Source of the DNA: an uncultured Akkermansia sp.
GTDB taxonomy: Bacteria > Verrucomicrobiota > Verrucomicrobiia > Verrucomicrobiales > Akkermansiaceae
Length of the DNA: 44,974 bases
Direction: 5' to 3'
Assembly: GCA_947626545.1 (NCBI GenBank)
Contig: CANQSS010000013.1
Span: 1 to 44,974, forward strand
Position 1 is the stretch's first letter. The number at the start of each line of letters is the position of its first letter. The translations under genes were made by a program, and so were the position numbers. Under the pieces are notes generated by a model, which saw only the letters and a list, made by a program, of their open reading frames with translations, was not told the DNA's origin and ran no database searches. This document shows, one piece after another, positions 32,957-41,743 of this stretch.

Positions 32957-34585
32957 ATGCTATTTTCATTCCTGCAAGAAGCGAGACGGACGGGTTTCCT
33001 CCAGGGGGGGAAGCTCAAATGGTGGGGGGTGGGCGCCTTGCTCGTGCTGGTTAGCATCGCGGCGGGTATGGGGGTGCAGTATGCCGTCGGGGTGCGTTCA
33101 TTTGCCCGCATAGCCGACGTGTTGCGTCTCACAGATGCTCCCAATGATCGCCTGATCGCCGCTGTGCAGAGACATGAGGATGAACTCGCCGCGTGCGGTA
33201 ACGATGAAACTCGCCGCGAACTCTTGTGGCAACAGCTCAGCGAACTCACGCGCCGCGGCCTTTTTGCCCAGGTGGAGCCGGTGGTGGATGAAGTTATGCC
33301 GCCGCAAAAACCGCAGGACGCCGAATGGGCGCGCCGGACACTGCAGGTTGCCCACGCTTTCGTGAAAGAAGGTAAATGGGACAAGGCGCAAGGCTACTAC
33401 GATGCAGCGCAGGAAGCATTCCGAGCCCTTGATTTGCCGACGGAATACGCCGCAGTGGTACGCGAGCGCGCCGCCTTGCTGAGTATCGGAAACGGCGGTT
33501 CGCGCGAGGAACGTGTGGCTGCTTTGCACAATCTCCTCACCTCGCTCTCCGGACAGGATTCCCCGGAATTGGCAGCCGAGATTCACGTTTTTCTAGCCAA
33601 ATTGCAGCGCAGCATGGGCGAGCACTTGCACTCGCAGGAGCTGCTACGCAAGTGCCTTGAACAGCCCGCGCCGTCCTCGCCCACCTTGCTCATCTGCCTC
33701 GGTTATGCGCACCTCGCCCTGCGGGAGGATGAGGAGGCTGTGGACTGCCTGCGTGACGGGCTCAAGCTGCTTGTCGGGAGCGATGCTGCCTCCCGATTGT
33801 ACCGCGCACTTGCCCTGCGGGACTTGGCCTCCGTGGCGCTCAACTTGGGGCATGCGCAGTCGGCGTTGGCGCTTTTGGAGAGGGTGGACGCGGAAGTCGG
33901 CGTGGTCATTCCCCCGGCGACTCTTTTTCATGCGGAAATCACGGGCAAACGTGCTTGGGCGCTCTACATGGCGCATGATTACGAGGACGCGCTGGCTGTC
34001 TTTCAACGCCAGTTGGACATGATTCCCGGCACGGAAGAAGGACTGCGAATCTACCCGCTGGAGGGCATGAGCCGTTGTTACTTGGCGCTCGGTCAATCGG
34101 CGGAGGCATCCCAGGCGGCCATGGAATGCTGCAAGCTGTACGAAAAATACAACACGGAGGACAAAGAGGGGTTGGGGCGTTTCTACTTGTTGAGTGCGCA
34201 GGCGCAGGATCAGAGCGGACACGCGGCCGCTGCGGAGCAGATGTATGGTCGAGCCGCCGCCACTTTACCCGCTACACACAGCATGCGGCTTGTTGCGCTG
34301 GAGGGGCAGGCCTGCGCCCTGCAGCAGTCCGATCGCTGGGTTGAGGCCATTGGCGTGTGGGAACAGGTGCTTGCTCAAATTCCCAAGGAACAGGTCGCCG
34401 ACCGTGAGCAGGTTCAGGAACAAATTGCGAGCTGCCGCAGTCGGATCGCGCCGCCTGCGCCCGCTGTTCAGCCGCCAGCCAAAGCCGCCGCGACACCTAA
34501 ACCCCCTTCACGTGCTCGAAAGACCGCCAGAGCAGTCTCCAAACCGGCTCGGCGAACCAACCAGAAAACTCGCCGCAAACGCTAA
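32957..34585 (+). CDS. membrane-anchored TPR protein
   Basis: 542 residues. After a basic N-terminus comes one transmembrane helix at about 23-45 (WWGVGALLVLVSIAAGMGVQY), then some 430 residues of Ala/Leu-rich helical pairs with TPR character (for example LLICLGYAHLALREDEEAVDCLRDGL). The last ~50 residues are a Pro/Ala/Lys/Arg-rich tail. N-in topology would put the repeats outside the cytoplasm. It sits 12 bp after lysC, in an apparent operon with a second protein of the same plan and murJ. A role in envelope assembly is possible from that context; the specific function is not recognised. Confidence 0.75.
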   Translation: MLFSFLQEARRTGFLQGGKLKWWGVGALLVLVSIAAGMGVQYAVGVRSFARIADVLRLTDAPNDRLIAAVQRHEDELAACGNDETRRELLWQQLSELTRRGLFAQVEPVVDEVMPPQKPQDAEWARRTLQVAHAFVKEGKWDKAQGYYDAAQEAFRALDLPTEYAAVVRERAALLSIGNGGSREERVAALHNLLTSLSGQDSPELAAEIHVFLAKLQRSMGEHLHSQELLRKCLEQPAPSSPTLLICLGYAHLALREDEEAVDCLRDGLKLLVGSDAASRLYRALALRDLASVALNLGHAQSALALLERVDAEVGVVIPPATLFHAEITGKRAWALYMAHDYEDALAVFQRQLDMIPGTEEGLRIYPLEGMSRCYLALGQSAEASQAAMECCKLYEKYNTEDKEGLGRFYLLSAQAQDQSGHAAAAEQMYGRAAATLPATHSMRLVALEGQACALQQSDRWVEAIGVWEQVLAQIPKEQVADREQVQEQIASCRSRIAPPAPAVQPPAKAAATPKPPSRARKTARAVSKPARRTNQKTRRKR

Positions 34586-34606
34586 ACTCATCCACGCATA
34601 CCGACT

Positions 34607-36244
34607 ATGAATCGACGTTACCGTGCCGGTCGCAAATCCGGCAATTACTCATTGCTTATCGCCACTGTTGCCGTCATCATCACCGCCCTTTTGATCTGGG
34701 TGATATGGGCAAAGGGGGAGAGCATCATCCGCTTTTTTGAGGGGGAGACCATCTATTATCCCGACAACTCAGAGGCCAATGCCAATTTGGATCGCCTGCT
34801 GGCGGATCTTTCCGGAGACAAGGCGCAGCTGCTTGCCTTGGCGGAGAATTCCCAAGCGCGCCTCGGGTGGATTAAGGATGATGAGACGCGTCGCCGAGTG
34901 CGCTGGATTTTAATGACGCGCTTGCTCGACAAAGGTCTGTGGGATGAGGCCGTGCAGATCTTGCCGGCGGTGGAGGATTTGGCCAATCCCCAAGATCTGG
35001 AGCGTTTGGCAGAGGCGGCGCTGAAGCACGAAAATTATGAGCTGCAGCTGCATCTGGATGCGAAACTGCAGGACTTAGCGTTCACCCAGCATTCGGATAC
35101 GGAGTTGCTCCTGAGTTCCATCCGCCGCACCGCCGAAACCTGCCTGAAGATGCACAAAGTGGATGATGCGGTGAAAGCGATTTCGCGCTTGGATGCCCCG
35201 GTTGTGTTGGCGCGTTTCTCCACTCCGGAACTTGCGGCAGAAGCGGCGGATCTGCAGATGCTGCGGGCAGACGTGAGCACGGTGAAGGAACATGCCCTGC
35301 AACTCGTGCGCAATATCTTGGAACAGGCTCAGTGGCCGCCCTGTCTCGCCACCTCTCGTCTCATGCTCGAGGAGGTATCCACCGCCTTGGCGGAAAACCC
35401 TGCTCTCACCCACGCCACACTCAAGGAAATCGAGGGAAAACTTTTGCATTGCCGCGATGCTCTGCTGGAGCACTCTGACAAGGAGCACAAACTGCCGCAA
35501 TGTTACTTGACGCTCGGCGAGCTGCGCCTGCGCATGGGAGATTACGATGGCTGCGCCCAGGCGCTTACTCTTGCCAATGCTTTTGCGGAAGGGTATGGGC
35601 AGACGGATATGAGCTGGCAGCTCAAAACGGCACGCCTGCGCGCCAAAGCCAACATGTCCCGGGGGGCGAAGGCGGACGCGATGGAGGATTGTCGCTTTTT
35701 GGTAGAGCATGAGTCGGATCCGGCCTCACTCATGACTGCTCTCACTTTCCTCTCTACCAATACGGAGGGCAAGGAGCGCGAAAAAGCTCTCTCACGCTTG
35801 TGGTCGGTCATGCAGTCTCAGTCAAGGACAACTAAGGCCGACAAGGAAGAGCGCGCCCGCATCGCCCGGGAGATTACTAAATTGCATGCTGATAGCGGGG
35901 CAAAGGATCAGGCCGTCAAGTGGGGAGCGGAAGCCATGCGTGCCGCCCAAGAAGCCTACCCCGACTTGTCTACCGGAAAGGCTCTGCGGGCGAGCATGGA
36001 GCTGGCTTTGCTGCAACGCAAAAGGGGGGATGACACGGCGGCGAAACGACGTCTGCGCGACATTGTAAAGACGATAGAGGGCATGGATGAAGGGACGCGG
36101 CAGAAGCTCGACAATGCAGATAAGAGTTTATACACAACCGCCGTGCGCGAGTATTCCCGCACCTGCCTGCTGGATGGTGACCGCGATTCTGCCAAAATCA
36201 TCATTCGTAAAATTAAGGAGGATCTGCCGGACAAAAAACGCTAA
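34607..36244 (+). CDS. membrane-anchored helical-repeat protein
   Basis: 545 residues. The first 15 residues are basic, followed by a transmembrane segment at about 16-36 (LLIATVAVIITALLIWVIWA). The rest is helical-repeat protein with TPR-like units (QCYLTLGELRLRMGDYDGCAQALTLANAFAEGYG). It has the same plan as the previous gene but no strong sequence match to it, so the pair may be distant paralogues or partners. It begins 21 bp after that gene and ends 9 bp before murJ. Function is unknown; scaffold for an envelope complex is an inference from layout. Confidence 0.75.
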   Translation: MNRRYRAGRKSGNYSLLIATVAVIITALLIWVIWAKGESIIRFFEGETIYYPDNSEANANLDRLLADLSGDKAQLLALAENSQARLGWIKDDETRRRVRWILMTRLLDKGLWDEAVQILPAVEDLANPQDLERLAEAALKHENYELQLHLDAKLQDLAFTQHSDTELLLSSIRRTAETCLKMHKVDDAVKAISRLDAPVVLARFSTPELAAEAADLQMLRADVSTVKEHALQLVRNILEQAQWPPCLATSRLMLEEVSTALAENPALTHATLKEIEGKLLHCRDALLEHSDKEHKLPQCYLTLGELRLRMGDYDGCAQALTLANAFAEGYGQTDMSWQLKTARLRAKANMSRGAKADAMEDCRFLVEHESDPASLMTALTFLSTNTEGKEREKALSRLWSVMQSQSRTTKADKEERARIAREITKLHADSGAKDQAVKWGAEAMRAAQEAYPDLSTGKALRASMELALLQRKRGDDTAAKRRLRDIVKTIEGMDEGTRQKLDNADKSLYTTAVREYSRTCLLDGDRDSAKIIIRKIKEDLPDKKR

Positions 36245-36253
36245 GCTTGCTCC

Positions 36254-38113
36254 ATGTCATCGATGCACCGCAAAAGTCTGGTGGCCACAGCAGCCATTTT
36301 CTGCTGTCGTTTCACCGGCTTACTGCGAGAGATGACCTATACCGCCCTCTTTGGCGCCACGGGCGCTCTGGATGCTTTTTTGACGGCATTCCGCCTGCCC
36401 AATATGCTGCGCGATATGTTTGCCGAGGGTGCGCTTTCCCAGAGCTTCACCAGCGTGATGAGCAAGGTGAGGGCGAAGCAGGGTGATGAACAGGCGTGGG
36501 CCCTTGCGCACCGGGTGATTTCGCAGCTTACGGCGCTTATGGTGGGTATTGTTGCAGTGGGTGTGCTGGCTACCGGTGGGCTTATGCAGCTTCTTTATCC
36601 CGAGGAGCTTCGGGTGAATATCACCGCAGGAATGTCCCTGCCGGAAGAGTCCGGGGAAGAGGTGCAAGCTGTGTTTCAAGGGGTTCAAAAGACGTCGGAT
36701 GGTCAAAAGACGGCGGTTTTTTCGGCGGATAAGCGTTTAAAGGGGTTGGAGGGCACCAGCTGTGTGAGAGCCAAAGCCTTGGAGCGACTGCAGGTGGGCG
36801 AACGCATTTTGCTCACCACTCGCCGCGGTATCACGCAGAAGGGAGCCCTGTATGTGTCGCCGCAATCCTTCATGGGGATGGCGGCCGATTTGTGCCGCAT
36901 CATGTGGCCGTTTATTTTGCTGGCGTCTATTTCTGCGCTCTGCATGGGGGTGCTGAATGTGTTTGGCATATTTGGGCTGCCGAATTTGGCGAGTGCGGCG
37001 TTCAATCTGACGACCATCGGCGTGGGCTTTTTTGTGGGATGGTGGATAGATCCGCATTTCGGCCCGCAAGCTCTGTATGGCTTTGCCGTGGCAGTGCTCT
37101 GCGGCGGTGTGGCCCAGATCCTGGTGCAGCTGCCCAAGCTGCGCAGGCTCGGCTACCGCCCGCGTTGGGAGCTGTCTCTCACATGGCGCGGCTGCCTCCC
37201 GCATTTTGCGGATGAGCGTGTGCGCTTGGTCTGGCGGCTTATGCTGCCCGGTATGATTGCCGCCGGCATCACGCAAGTGAATGTTTTTGTCAACAACATC
37301 TTTGCCCTTTACCTGCCGGGCGGTTCCGTGACGGCGCTCACCAGCGCATTCCACCTTTGGCAACTCCCTGTGGCGCTTTTCGGTGTGGCGATCGGCATGG
37401 TGGTTCTGCCGGATGTGTCGCGTCTCTCCGTGACAGCCGGTAAGCAGGAGATCTCTGACCGCCTGGCAGAGGCTCTACGTTTCATGGCCTTTTTCGCGGT
37501 GCCCTCGGCGTTGATTCTCGGGCTGTGGGGGGAGCAGATTGTATGCCTGTTTTACCAGCGTTTTCGATTTGATGCTCAGGCATCGGAACTGTGTGGGGCG
37601 GCGCTTTCTGCATACTCGCTGGGTCTGTTGGGTTACGCGGGGATGAAGGTGCTGCAGCCGGTTTTCATGGCGTTGGAACGCCCTTGGGCGCCGGCATTTT
37701 TGGCGGTGGTGACCTGCTGCATTTCGGTCGGCCTCAATTATCTGTACGTGCACGTGTTCGTTCTGGGTGTGCAATGGCTTGCCTTTACCACGTCATGCAT
37801 CACGACTATTAATTTTCTCTTTTTCTTCATTTACCTGCGCCGCTTATTGGGCAGTATGTCGCTGCATGTGCTGTTGCCGGGTTTGCTACGCGTTTTTGCG
37901 GCGGCCTCGGTACTTGGTGCGTTTTGCTACGTTGTGCGGGAGTTCTTCTTTGATGGCTTCACGCAGTGGTCTTTCTGGTGGCGGTTGGCTGTGCTGGCGG
38001 CTTCGGGTGCGGGAGCGGGTCTACTTTATCTCGTAGCGGCATCTGTCATGCGCGTGCCGGAGCTGCAGATGCTTACGACCGCGCTAGCCCGGCGCTTGCA
38101 CCATCGGGCATAG
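36254..38113 (+). CDS. murJ: MurJ lipid II flippase with extra periplasmic-side insertion
   Basis: 619 residues. It moves lipid II across the inner membrane for peptidoglycan synthesis. The N-terminus has MurJ/MviN motifs: GLLREMTYTALFGATGALDAFLTAFRLPNMLRDMFAEGALSQ is clear family sequence over residues 22-63, and some 14 hydrophobic segments follow. Usual length is about 500-530 residues. The excess lies between TM3 and TM4, residues about 118-205 (bases 36605-36868), a charged, strand-rich stretch with no membrane helix. Counting TMs from a cytoplasmic N-terminus puts that loop on the periplasmic side. It is the last gene of the run from hom, and it converges on sufD with 2 bp between them. 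Confidence 0.92.
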   Translation: MSSMHRKSLVATAAIFCCRFTGLLREMTYTALFGATGALDAFLTAFRLPNMLRDMFAEGALSQSFTSVMSKVRAKQGDEQAWALAHRVISQLTALMVGIVAVGVLATGGLMQLLYPEELRVNITAGMSLPEESGEEVQAVFQGVQKTSDGQKTAVFSADKRLKGLEGTSCVRAKALERLQVGERILLTTRRGITQKGALYVSPQSFMGMAADLCRIMWPFILLASISALCMGVLNVFGIFGLPNLASAAFNLTTIGVGFFVGWWIDPHFGPQALYGFAVAVLCGGVAQILVQLPKLRRLGYRPRWELSLTWRGCLPHFADERVRLVWRLMLPGMIAAGITQVNVFVNNIFALYLPGGSVTALTSAFHLWQLPVALFGVAIGMVVLPDVSRLSVTAGKQEISDRLAEALRFMAFFAVPSALILGLWGEQIVCLFYQRFRFDAQASELCGAALSAYSLGLLGYAGMKVLQPVFMALERPWAPAFLAVVTCCISVGLNYLYVHVFVLGVQWLAFTTSCITTINFLFFFIYLRRLLGSMSLHVLLPGLLRVFAAASVLGAFCYVVREFFFDGFTQWSFWWRLAVLAASGAGAGLLYLVAASVMRVPELQMLTTALARRLHHRA

Positions 38114-38115
38114 GT

Positions 38116-39135
38116 TCAAAATTGCTCAAAGCGCAGCCGCACGTCTGCCAAAAAGGCTTCTTCCAGCGTGCGGCGTGCCTCGGCTAGTGGAATGCCGCGC
38201 GATTGCAGGTAGAAGAGTTGCTCTGCATCGACGGGCGCCGTGGCTGAGCCGTGCGAGCAACGCACTCGGTCGGCGAGGATCTCCAGCATGGGCAATGAGT
38301 GGACAGTGGCGTGCGGGCTGAGCTGCAGGTTCAGGTTGGAGAGGTAGGCGTCGGTATCGTGTGCGTGTGGCTGCACCCGAATGTTGCCGCTAAAGATAGC
38401 CGTGGCGCGGTCTGTCAGCGTATTTTTGCAGAGCAGGCGACTCTTGCAGCCGGAGGAGCTGTGGAGCTGCCGGTTGCGCATATCCAAGCATTGCTCGCTA
38501 CGCAGTCGGTTGGCAGACAGGAGGAGCGCTTCAGCCCCCGGGGCGGTGAATTCCAGCGTGCCTTCATGCCGCGCCCAAGCGAGGTCCTGATGCGTGCTCA
38601 GCGAGCAGAACCGGGCGTTCTCGGCGCAAATGCAGGAGGAAATGCAGAAAGCTCGCGTGTTCCCGGAGCCGATCTCGCGTTGCTCCAGCCGCAGGGTAGC
38701 GCCGGGCATCAGTTCATAGCGTCGCAGGCACACGAGCGTTGATTCTTCGCCGTACTCATGTTCTTCGATAAGATGCAGTTGGGCTCCGGCGCCCACAATG
38801 ACCCTGAGCTGCTGCACTTGCACGCCGTGCACCTCGCTGTGCAGAGTGATGGCTTCCCGCCGTTGCAAGCCGTCTGCAACGCGAAGGCAATGGCCGAATT
38901 GCACCCCTGCAAGGGCCCGCTGCATTAGGGCCTCCGATCCGATGGTGGGCAGGGGTTCTGCCGCGCATGGCGTCAGTTGGGCGGCACTCGGCAAATCTAT
39001 GCCACGCAGTTCCGCCGCTTGCGCGTGCTCCAGAGCCTCCGCAAGCTCCTGCGCGTGCACATGGGGACGGCCAAAGCGCCAATCTTCGTTCAGGCGGTTG
39101 GGCAGGGGGGCAGCGTTTGTGTCGTGCGTGTGCAT
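38116..39135 (-). CDS. sufD: Fe-S cluster assembly protein SufD
   Basis: 339 residues, a little shorter than the E. coli protein (about 423). SufD joins SufB and SufC in the SufBC2D scaffold that builds Fe-S clusters. The C-terminal signature is clear: NIRVQPHAHDTDAYLSNLNL, then HSLPMLEILADRVRCSHGSA and EQLFYLQSRGI, with the conserved His. The N-terminal half is divergent. The ATG (39135) overlaps the sufB stop by one base, indicating coupling. It is the last gene of the minus-strand operon sufC-sufB-sufD; no sufS, sufE or sufU lies nearby. Confidence 0.92.
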   Translation of the reverse strand: MHTHDTNAAPLPNRLNEDWRFGRPHVHAQELAEALEHAQAAELRGIDLPSAAQLTPCAAEPLPTIGSEALMQRALAGVQFGHCLRVADGLQRREAITLHSEVHGVQVQQLRVIVGAGAQLHLIEEHEYGEESTLVCLRRYELMPGATLRLEQREIGSGNTRAFCISSCICAENARFCSLSTHQDLAWARHEGTLEFTAPGAEALLLSANRLRSEQCLDMRNRQLHSSSGCKSRLLCKNTLTDRATAIFSGNIRVQPHAHDTDAYLSNLNLQLSPHATVHSLPMLEILADRVRCSHGSATAPVDAEQLFYLQSRGIPLAEARRTLEEAFLADVRLRFEQF

Positions 39136-40544
39136 TAGCCGATGGAGTCCTCCATTTCCATGTCGATGAGTCGGCGCAGCTCCACAGAGTACTCCATGGG
39201 AAACTCATTGACGAGGTCATTGATAAAACCGTTCACCGCCAGGCTCATGGCCTGCGCCCGCGTGAGACCGCGCTGCTGCATGTAGAAGAGCATCTCCTCA
39301 TCCACCTGCGATACGGAAGCCTCATGCTGCACGGCGGCGCTATCCCCATGCACGGTGATGGCAGGGTAGGTGTCCGTGCGACTCTCGGCGTGCAGCAGCA
39401 GGGCATCGCACTCCGTGTGGTTGCGGCAGCCGGTGGCGCCTGGTTGTACGCGCACTTCCCCTCGGTAACTGGCACGTCCGTGACCGATGGAGATGGATTT
39501 GGCAACGATGTTGGATGTGGTGCCCGGCGCGGCGTGTATCATGCGCGCTCCGGTATCTTGCAGCTGCCCATCACGGGCGATGGAGATGCTCACCACCTCG
39601 CCGCGAGCCCTTTCACCCTGCAGGATAACAGCGGGGTATTTCATGGTGACTCCGGAACCGATGTTGCAGTCAATCCAGCGGATCTCGGCATCGCGCATGG
39701 CCAGACCGCGCTGGATGACGAGGTTGTAGACATTCGTGGCCCAATTCTGCACGGTGACATATTGGATTTTTGCGCCGGGCAGGGCAACGAGTTCCACCAC
39801 GCCGGAATGCAGGGTGGCGGTGTCGTATTTTGGCGCTGTGCAGCCTTCCATATACATGAGTTCCGCTCCCTCATCCGCGATGATGAGCGTACGCTCGAAC
39901 TGTCCCATGCTTTCAGAGTTGATGCGGAAGTACGCCTGAAGCGGCTGAGCGAGTTTCACTCCCTTGGGCACATAAATGAATGACCCACCGGAAAATGCGG
40001 CGTGATTGAGTGCGGCGTACTTGTTGTCGCCGACGGGGATCACCTTGCCGAACCAGGGACGGAAGATGTTTTCATACGCGCTGAGCCCTTCCGTGGGGTT
40101 CACGAAGATAACGCCCTTTTTGGCAAGCTCCTCGCGCATGTTTTTGTATGCGGTTTCCGAGTCATATTGAGCATCCACCCCGGCGAGAAAAGCGCGCTCT
40201 TGCTCCGGCACGCCGAGTCGCTCGAACGTGCGCTTGACGTCATCGGGCACGTCATCCCAGTTCTTGCGGGCAGAAGTCCCCTGTGCCAGATAGTAACGGA
40301 TCTGATCAAAGTCCAGCGCGGCAATTTCCTGAGGCGCCCAGTGAAGAGGCTGAGGCATGTCACGAAACTTCGCAAGCGCACGTTTTCGAAAGTCACGCAG
40401 CCAATCCGGCTCTCCCTTGGCATCGCAGATGTAGTCAATGGTGGCTTCGGTGAGTCCATATCCGGCATCAAACACGTGCTTTTCGGGGAAGGAAAAGTCC
40501 CCGCGGGCATCCGTTGGAGGAATGGCTGGAGTGGTGGTGCTCAT
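39135..40544 (-). CDS. sufB: Fe-S cluster assembly protein SufB
   Basis: 469 residues, the normal length. SufB is the core scaffold subunit on which clusters form. Family sequence is seen throughout: [68 protein letters not shown], and the C-terminal [20 protein letters not shown]. The Cys in MEGCTAP is the conserved one near the cluster site. It overlaps sufC by 4 bp (ATGA) and sufD by 1 bp, so all three subunits are probably made in step. Confidence 0.96.
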   Translation of the reverse strand: MSTTTPAIPPTDARGDFSFPEKHVFDAGYGLTEATIDYICDAKGEPDWLRDFRKRALAKFRDMPQPLHWAPQEIAALDFDQIRYYLAQGTSARKNWDDVPDDVKRTFERLGVPEQERAFLAGVDAQYDSETAYKNMREELAKKGVIFVNPTEGLSAYENIFRPWFGKVIPVGDNKYAALNHAAFSGGSFIYVPKGVKLAQPLQAYFRINSESMGQFERTLIIADEGAELMYMEGCTAPKYDTATLHSGVVELVALPGAKIQYVTVQNWATNVYNLVIQRGLAMRDAEIRWIDCNIGSGVTMKYPAVILQGERARGEVVSISIARDGQLQDTGARMIHAAPGTTSNIVAKSISIGHGRASYRGEVRVQPGATGCRNHTECDALLLHAESRTDTYPAITVHGDSAAVQHEASVSQVDEEMLFYMQQRGLTRAQAMSLAVNGFINDLVNEFPMEYSVELRRLIDMEMEDSIG

Positions 40545-41290
40545 GCGTCCTCTTTTTTCAGGAAATCGAAGCCGTGCTCCTCGATGTAATCCACCAAGTC
40601 GCGCCCGCCGGTGCGCTCAATGCGGCCCTGATGAAAGACGTGTACCACATCCGGAACGATGTAGTCCAGCAGCCGCTTGTAGTGCGTGATGACCAGGAAA
40701 CTGCGGAAGGTAGAGCGCATGGCGTTTACGCCTTGCGAGACAATGCGCAGGGCATCCACATCCAAGCCGCTGTCGGTTTCGTCCAAGATCGCGCAGAGGG
40801 GCCCGAGCATGAGCATTTGCAGCACTTCGTTGCGCTTTTTCTCCCCACCGGAAAACCCCTCGTTCACCGCGCGTGAGGAAAATTTGGGATCCATTCCCAG
40901 CTCATTCATGACCTTGCGCAGTCGCTTGTAGTACGCCACAGCATCGAGCTCTTCCCCCTCCGGCAAGCGGGCTTTGAGCGCGGCGCGCAGGAAGTTGGCA
41001 TTGCTCACTCCCGGCACTTCCACCGGATACTGAAAAGCCAGAAAGAGCCCGGCTCGGCTGCGGGCGTCGGGGGACATCGTCAGCAGATCTTGCCCATTCA
41101 GCTCAACAGAACCGGCCGTCACCTCGTAGTCCGGGTGGCCACAGAGCACCTTGGAGAGTGTACTTTTGCCAGAGCCATTGGGCCCCATGATGGCATGCAC
41201 CTCGCCGGTAGGGACTTCCAAATCTACCCCGTGCAGAATTTCTTGCCCGTCTTTTGTGCATGCATGCAGATCTGTGATAACTAAGCTCAT
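40541..41290 (-). CDS. sufC: Fe-S assembly ATPase SufC
   Basis: 249 residues. SufC is the ABC-type ATPase of the SufBCD scaffold. Walker A is GPNGSGKST (about 36-44), the ABC signature is [10 protein letters not shown], Walker B is [12 protein letters not shown], and the H-loop is VITHY. The Asp-Glu-Thr-Asp after Walker B is typical for SufC. It is the first gene of the operon, an order (C-B-D) that differs from the common B-C-D. A promoter and a palindrome lie upstream (see 41301-41376). Confidence 0.97.
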   Translation of the reverse strand: MSLVITDLHACTKDGQEILHGVDLEVPTGEVHAIMGPNGSGKSTLSKVLCGHPDYEVTAGSVELNGQDLLTMSPDARSRAGLFLAFQYPVEVPGVSNANFLRAALKARLPEGEELDAVAYYKRLRKVMNELGMDPKFSSRAVNEGFSGGEKKRNEVLQMLMLGPLCAILDETDSGLDVDALRIVSQGVNAMRSTFRSFLVITHYKRLLDYIVPDVVHVFHQGRIERTGGRDLVDYIEEHGFDFLKKEDA

Positions 41291-41300
41291 ATTAAATCGG

Positions 41301-41320
41301 CTCGTGGTACTTGTACCGAG
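41301..41320. promoter_or_regulatory. palindrome in the sufC leader, operator-like
   Basis: GGTAC-TT-GTACC, extended by CTCG and CGAG on its flanks with one bulged base, lies between the suf promoter and the sufC start. It could be an operator for a dimeric regulator or an RNA hairpin. No known suf regulator site is claimed. Confidence 0.4.
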
Positions 41321-41347
41321 ACGGCTTCCCCATGCCCGGCGCGCGCC

Positions 41348-41376
41348 ATCATACCACTATCCCGCCTTGTGCGCAA
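41348..41376 (-). promoter_or_regulatory. promoter of the suf operon
   Basis: On the minus strand TTGCGC (41376-41371) and TATGAT (41353-41348) are 17 bp apart, giving a start near 41341 and an untranslated leader of about 50 bases. The -35 overlaps a small hairpin (GCAAGCG, loop CTT, CGTTTGC). Confidence 0.5.
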
Positions 41377-41486
41377 GCGCTTCGTTTGCCCGAATTGGAG
41401 ATGCCCACATCCGTCCCAAGAAAAAGCGCCCCCAATGGTAGCTAACGGCACATCATGCTGCATAAGCTGTTGGTTATTTACGATGT

Positions 41487-41521
41487 ACGATTTGCGATTT
41501 GCGATTTGCGATTTGCGATTT
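41487..41521 (-). repeat. heptamer tandem repeat, AAATCGY type
   Basis: Five 7-bp units on the plus strand: ACGATTT once, then GCGATTT four times. Read on the minus strand they are AAATCGC/AAATCGT, the same form as the AACTCGY units at 831-872. The gap 41377-41743 holds this and no gene that I can support. Confidence 0.75.
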
Positions 41522-41743
41522 GAATGCCAGTGCGCTGCGCGCGTTCCCGCGAAACGAGCGCAAGCCTTGCAATCGTATAGCAAACATCGTACATAGGTGT
41601 CACCGCCCTCATCTTTCGAAAAAGAGATATGAGTGAATAGCGTCAGCAATATAGCATTGATTATTATGCTGTTTCAGGGTAGTGAACGAAAAAGCGGGAA
41701 ATAGGTGAGATTTCTGCTTGCATATCCGGCAGAAGGTGCGAAA

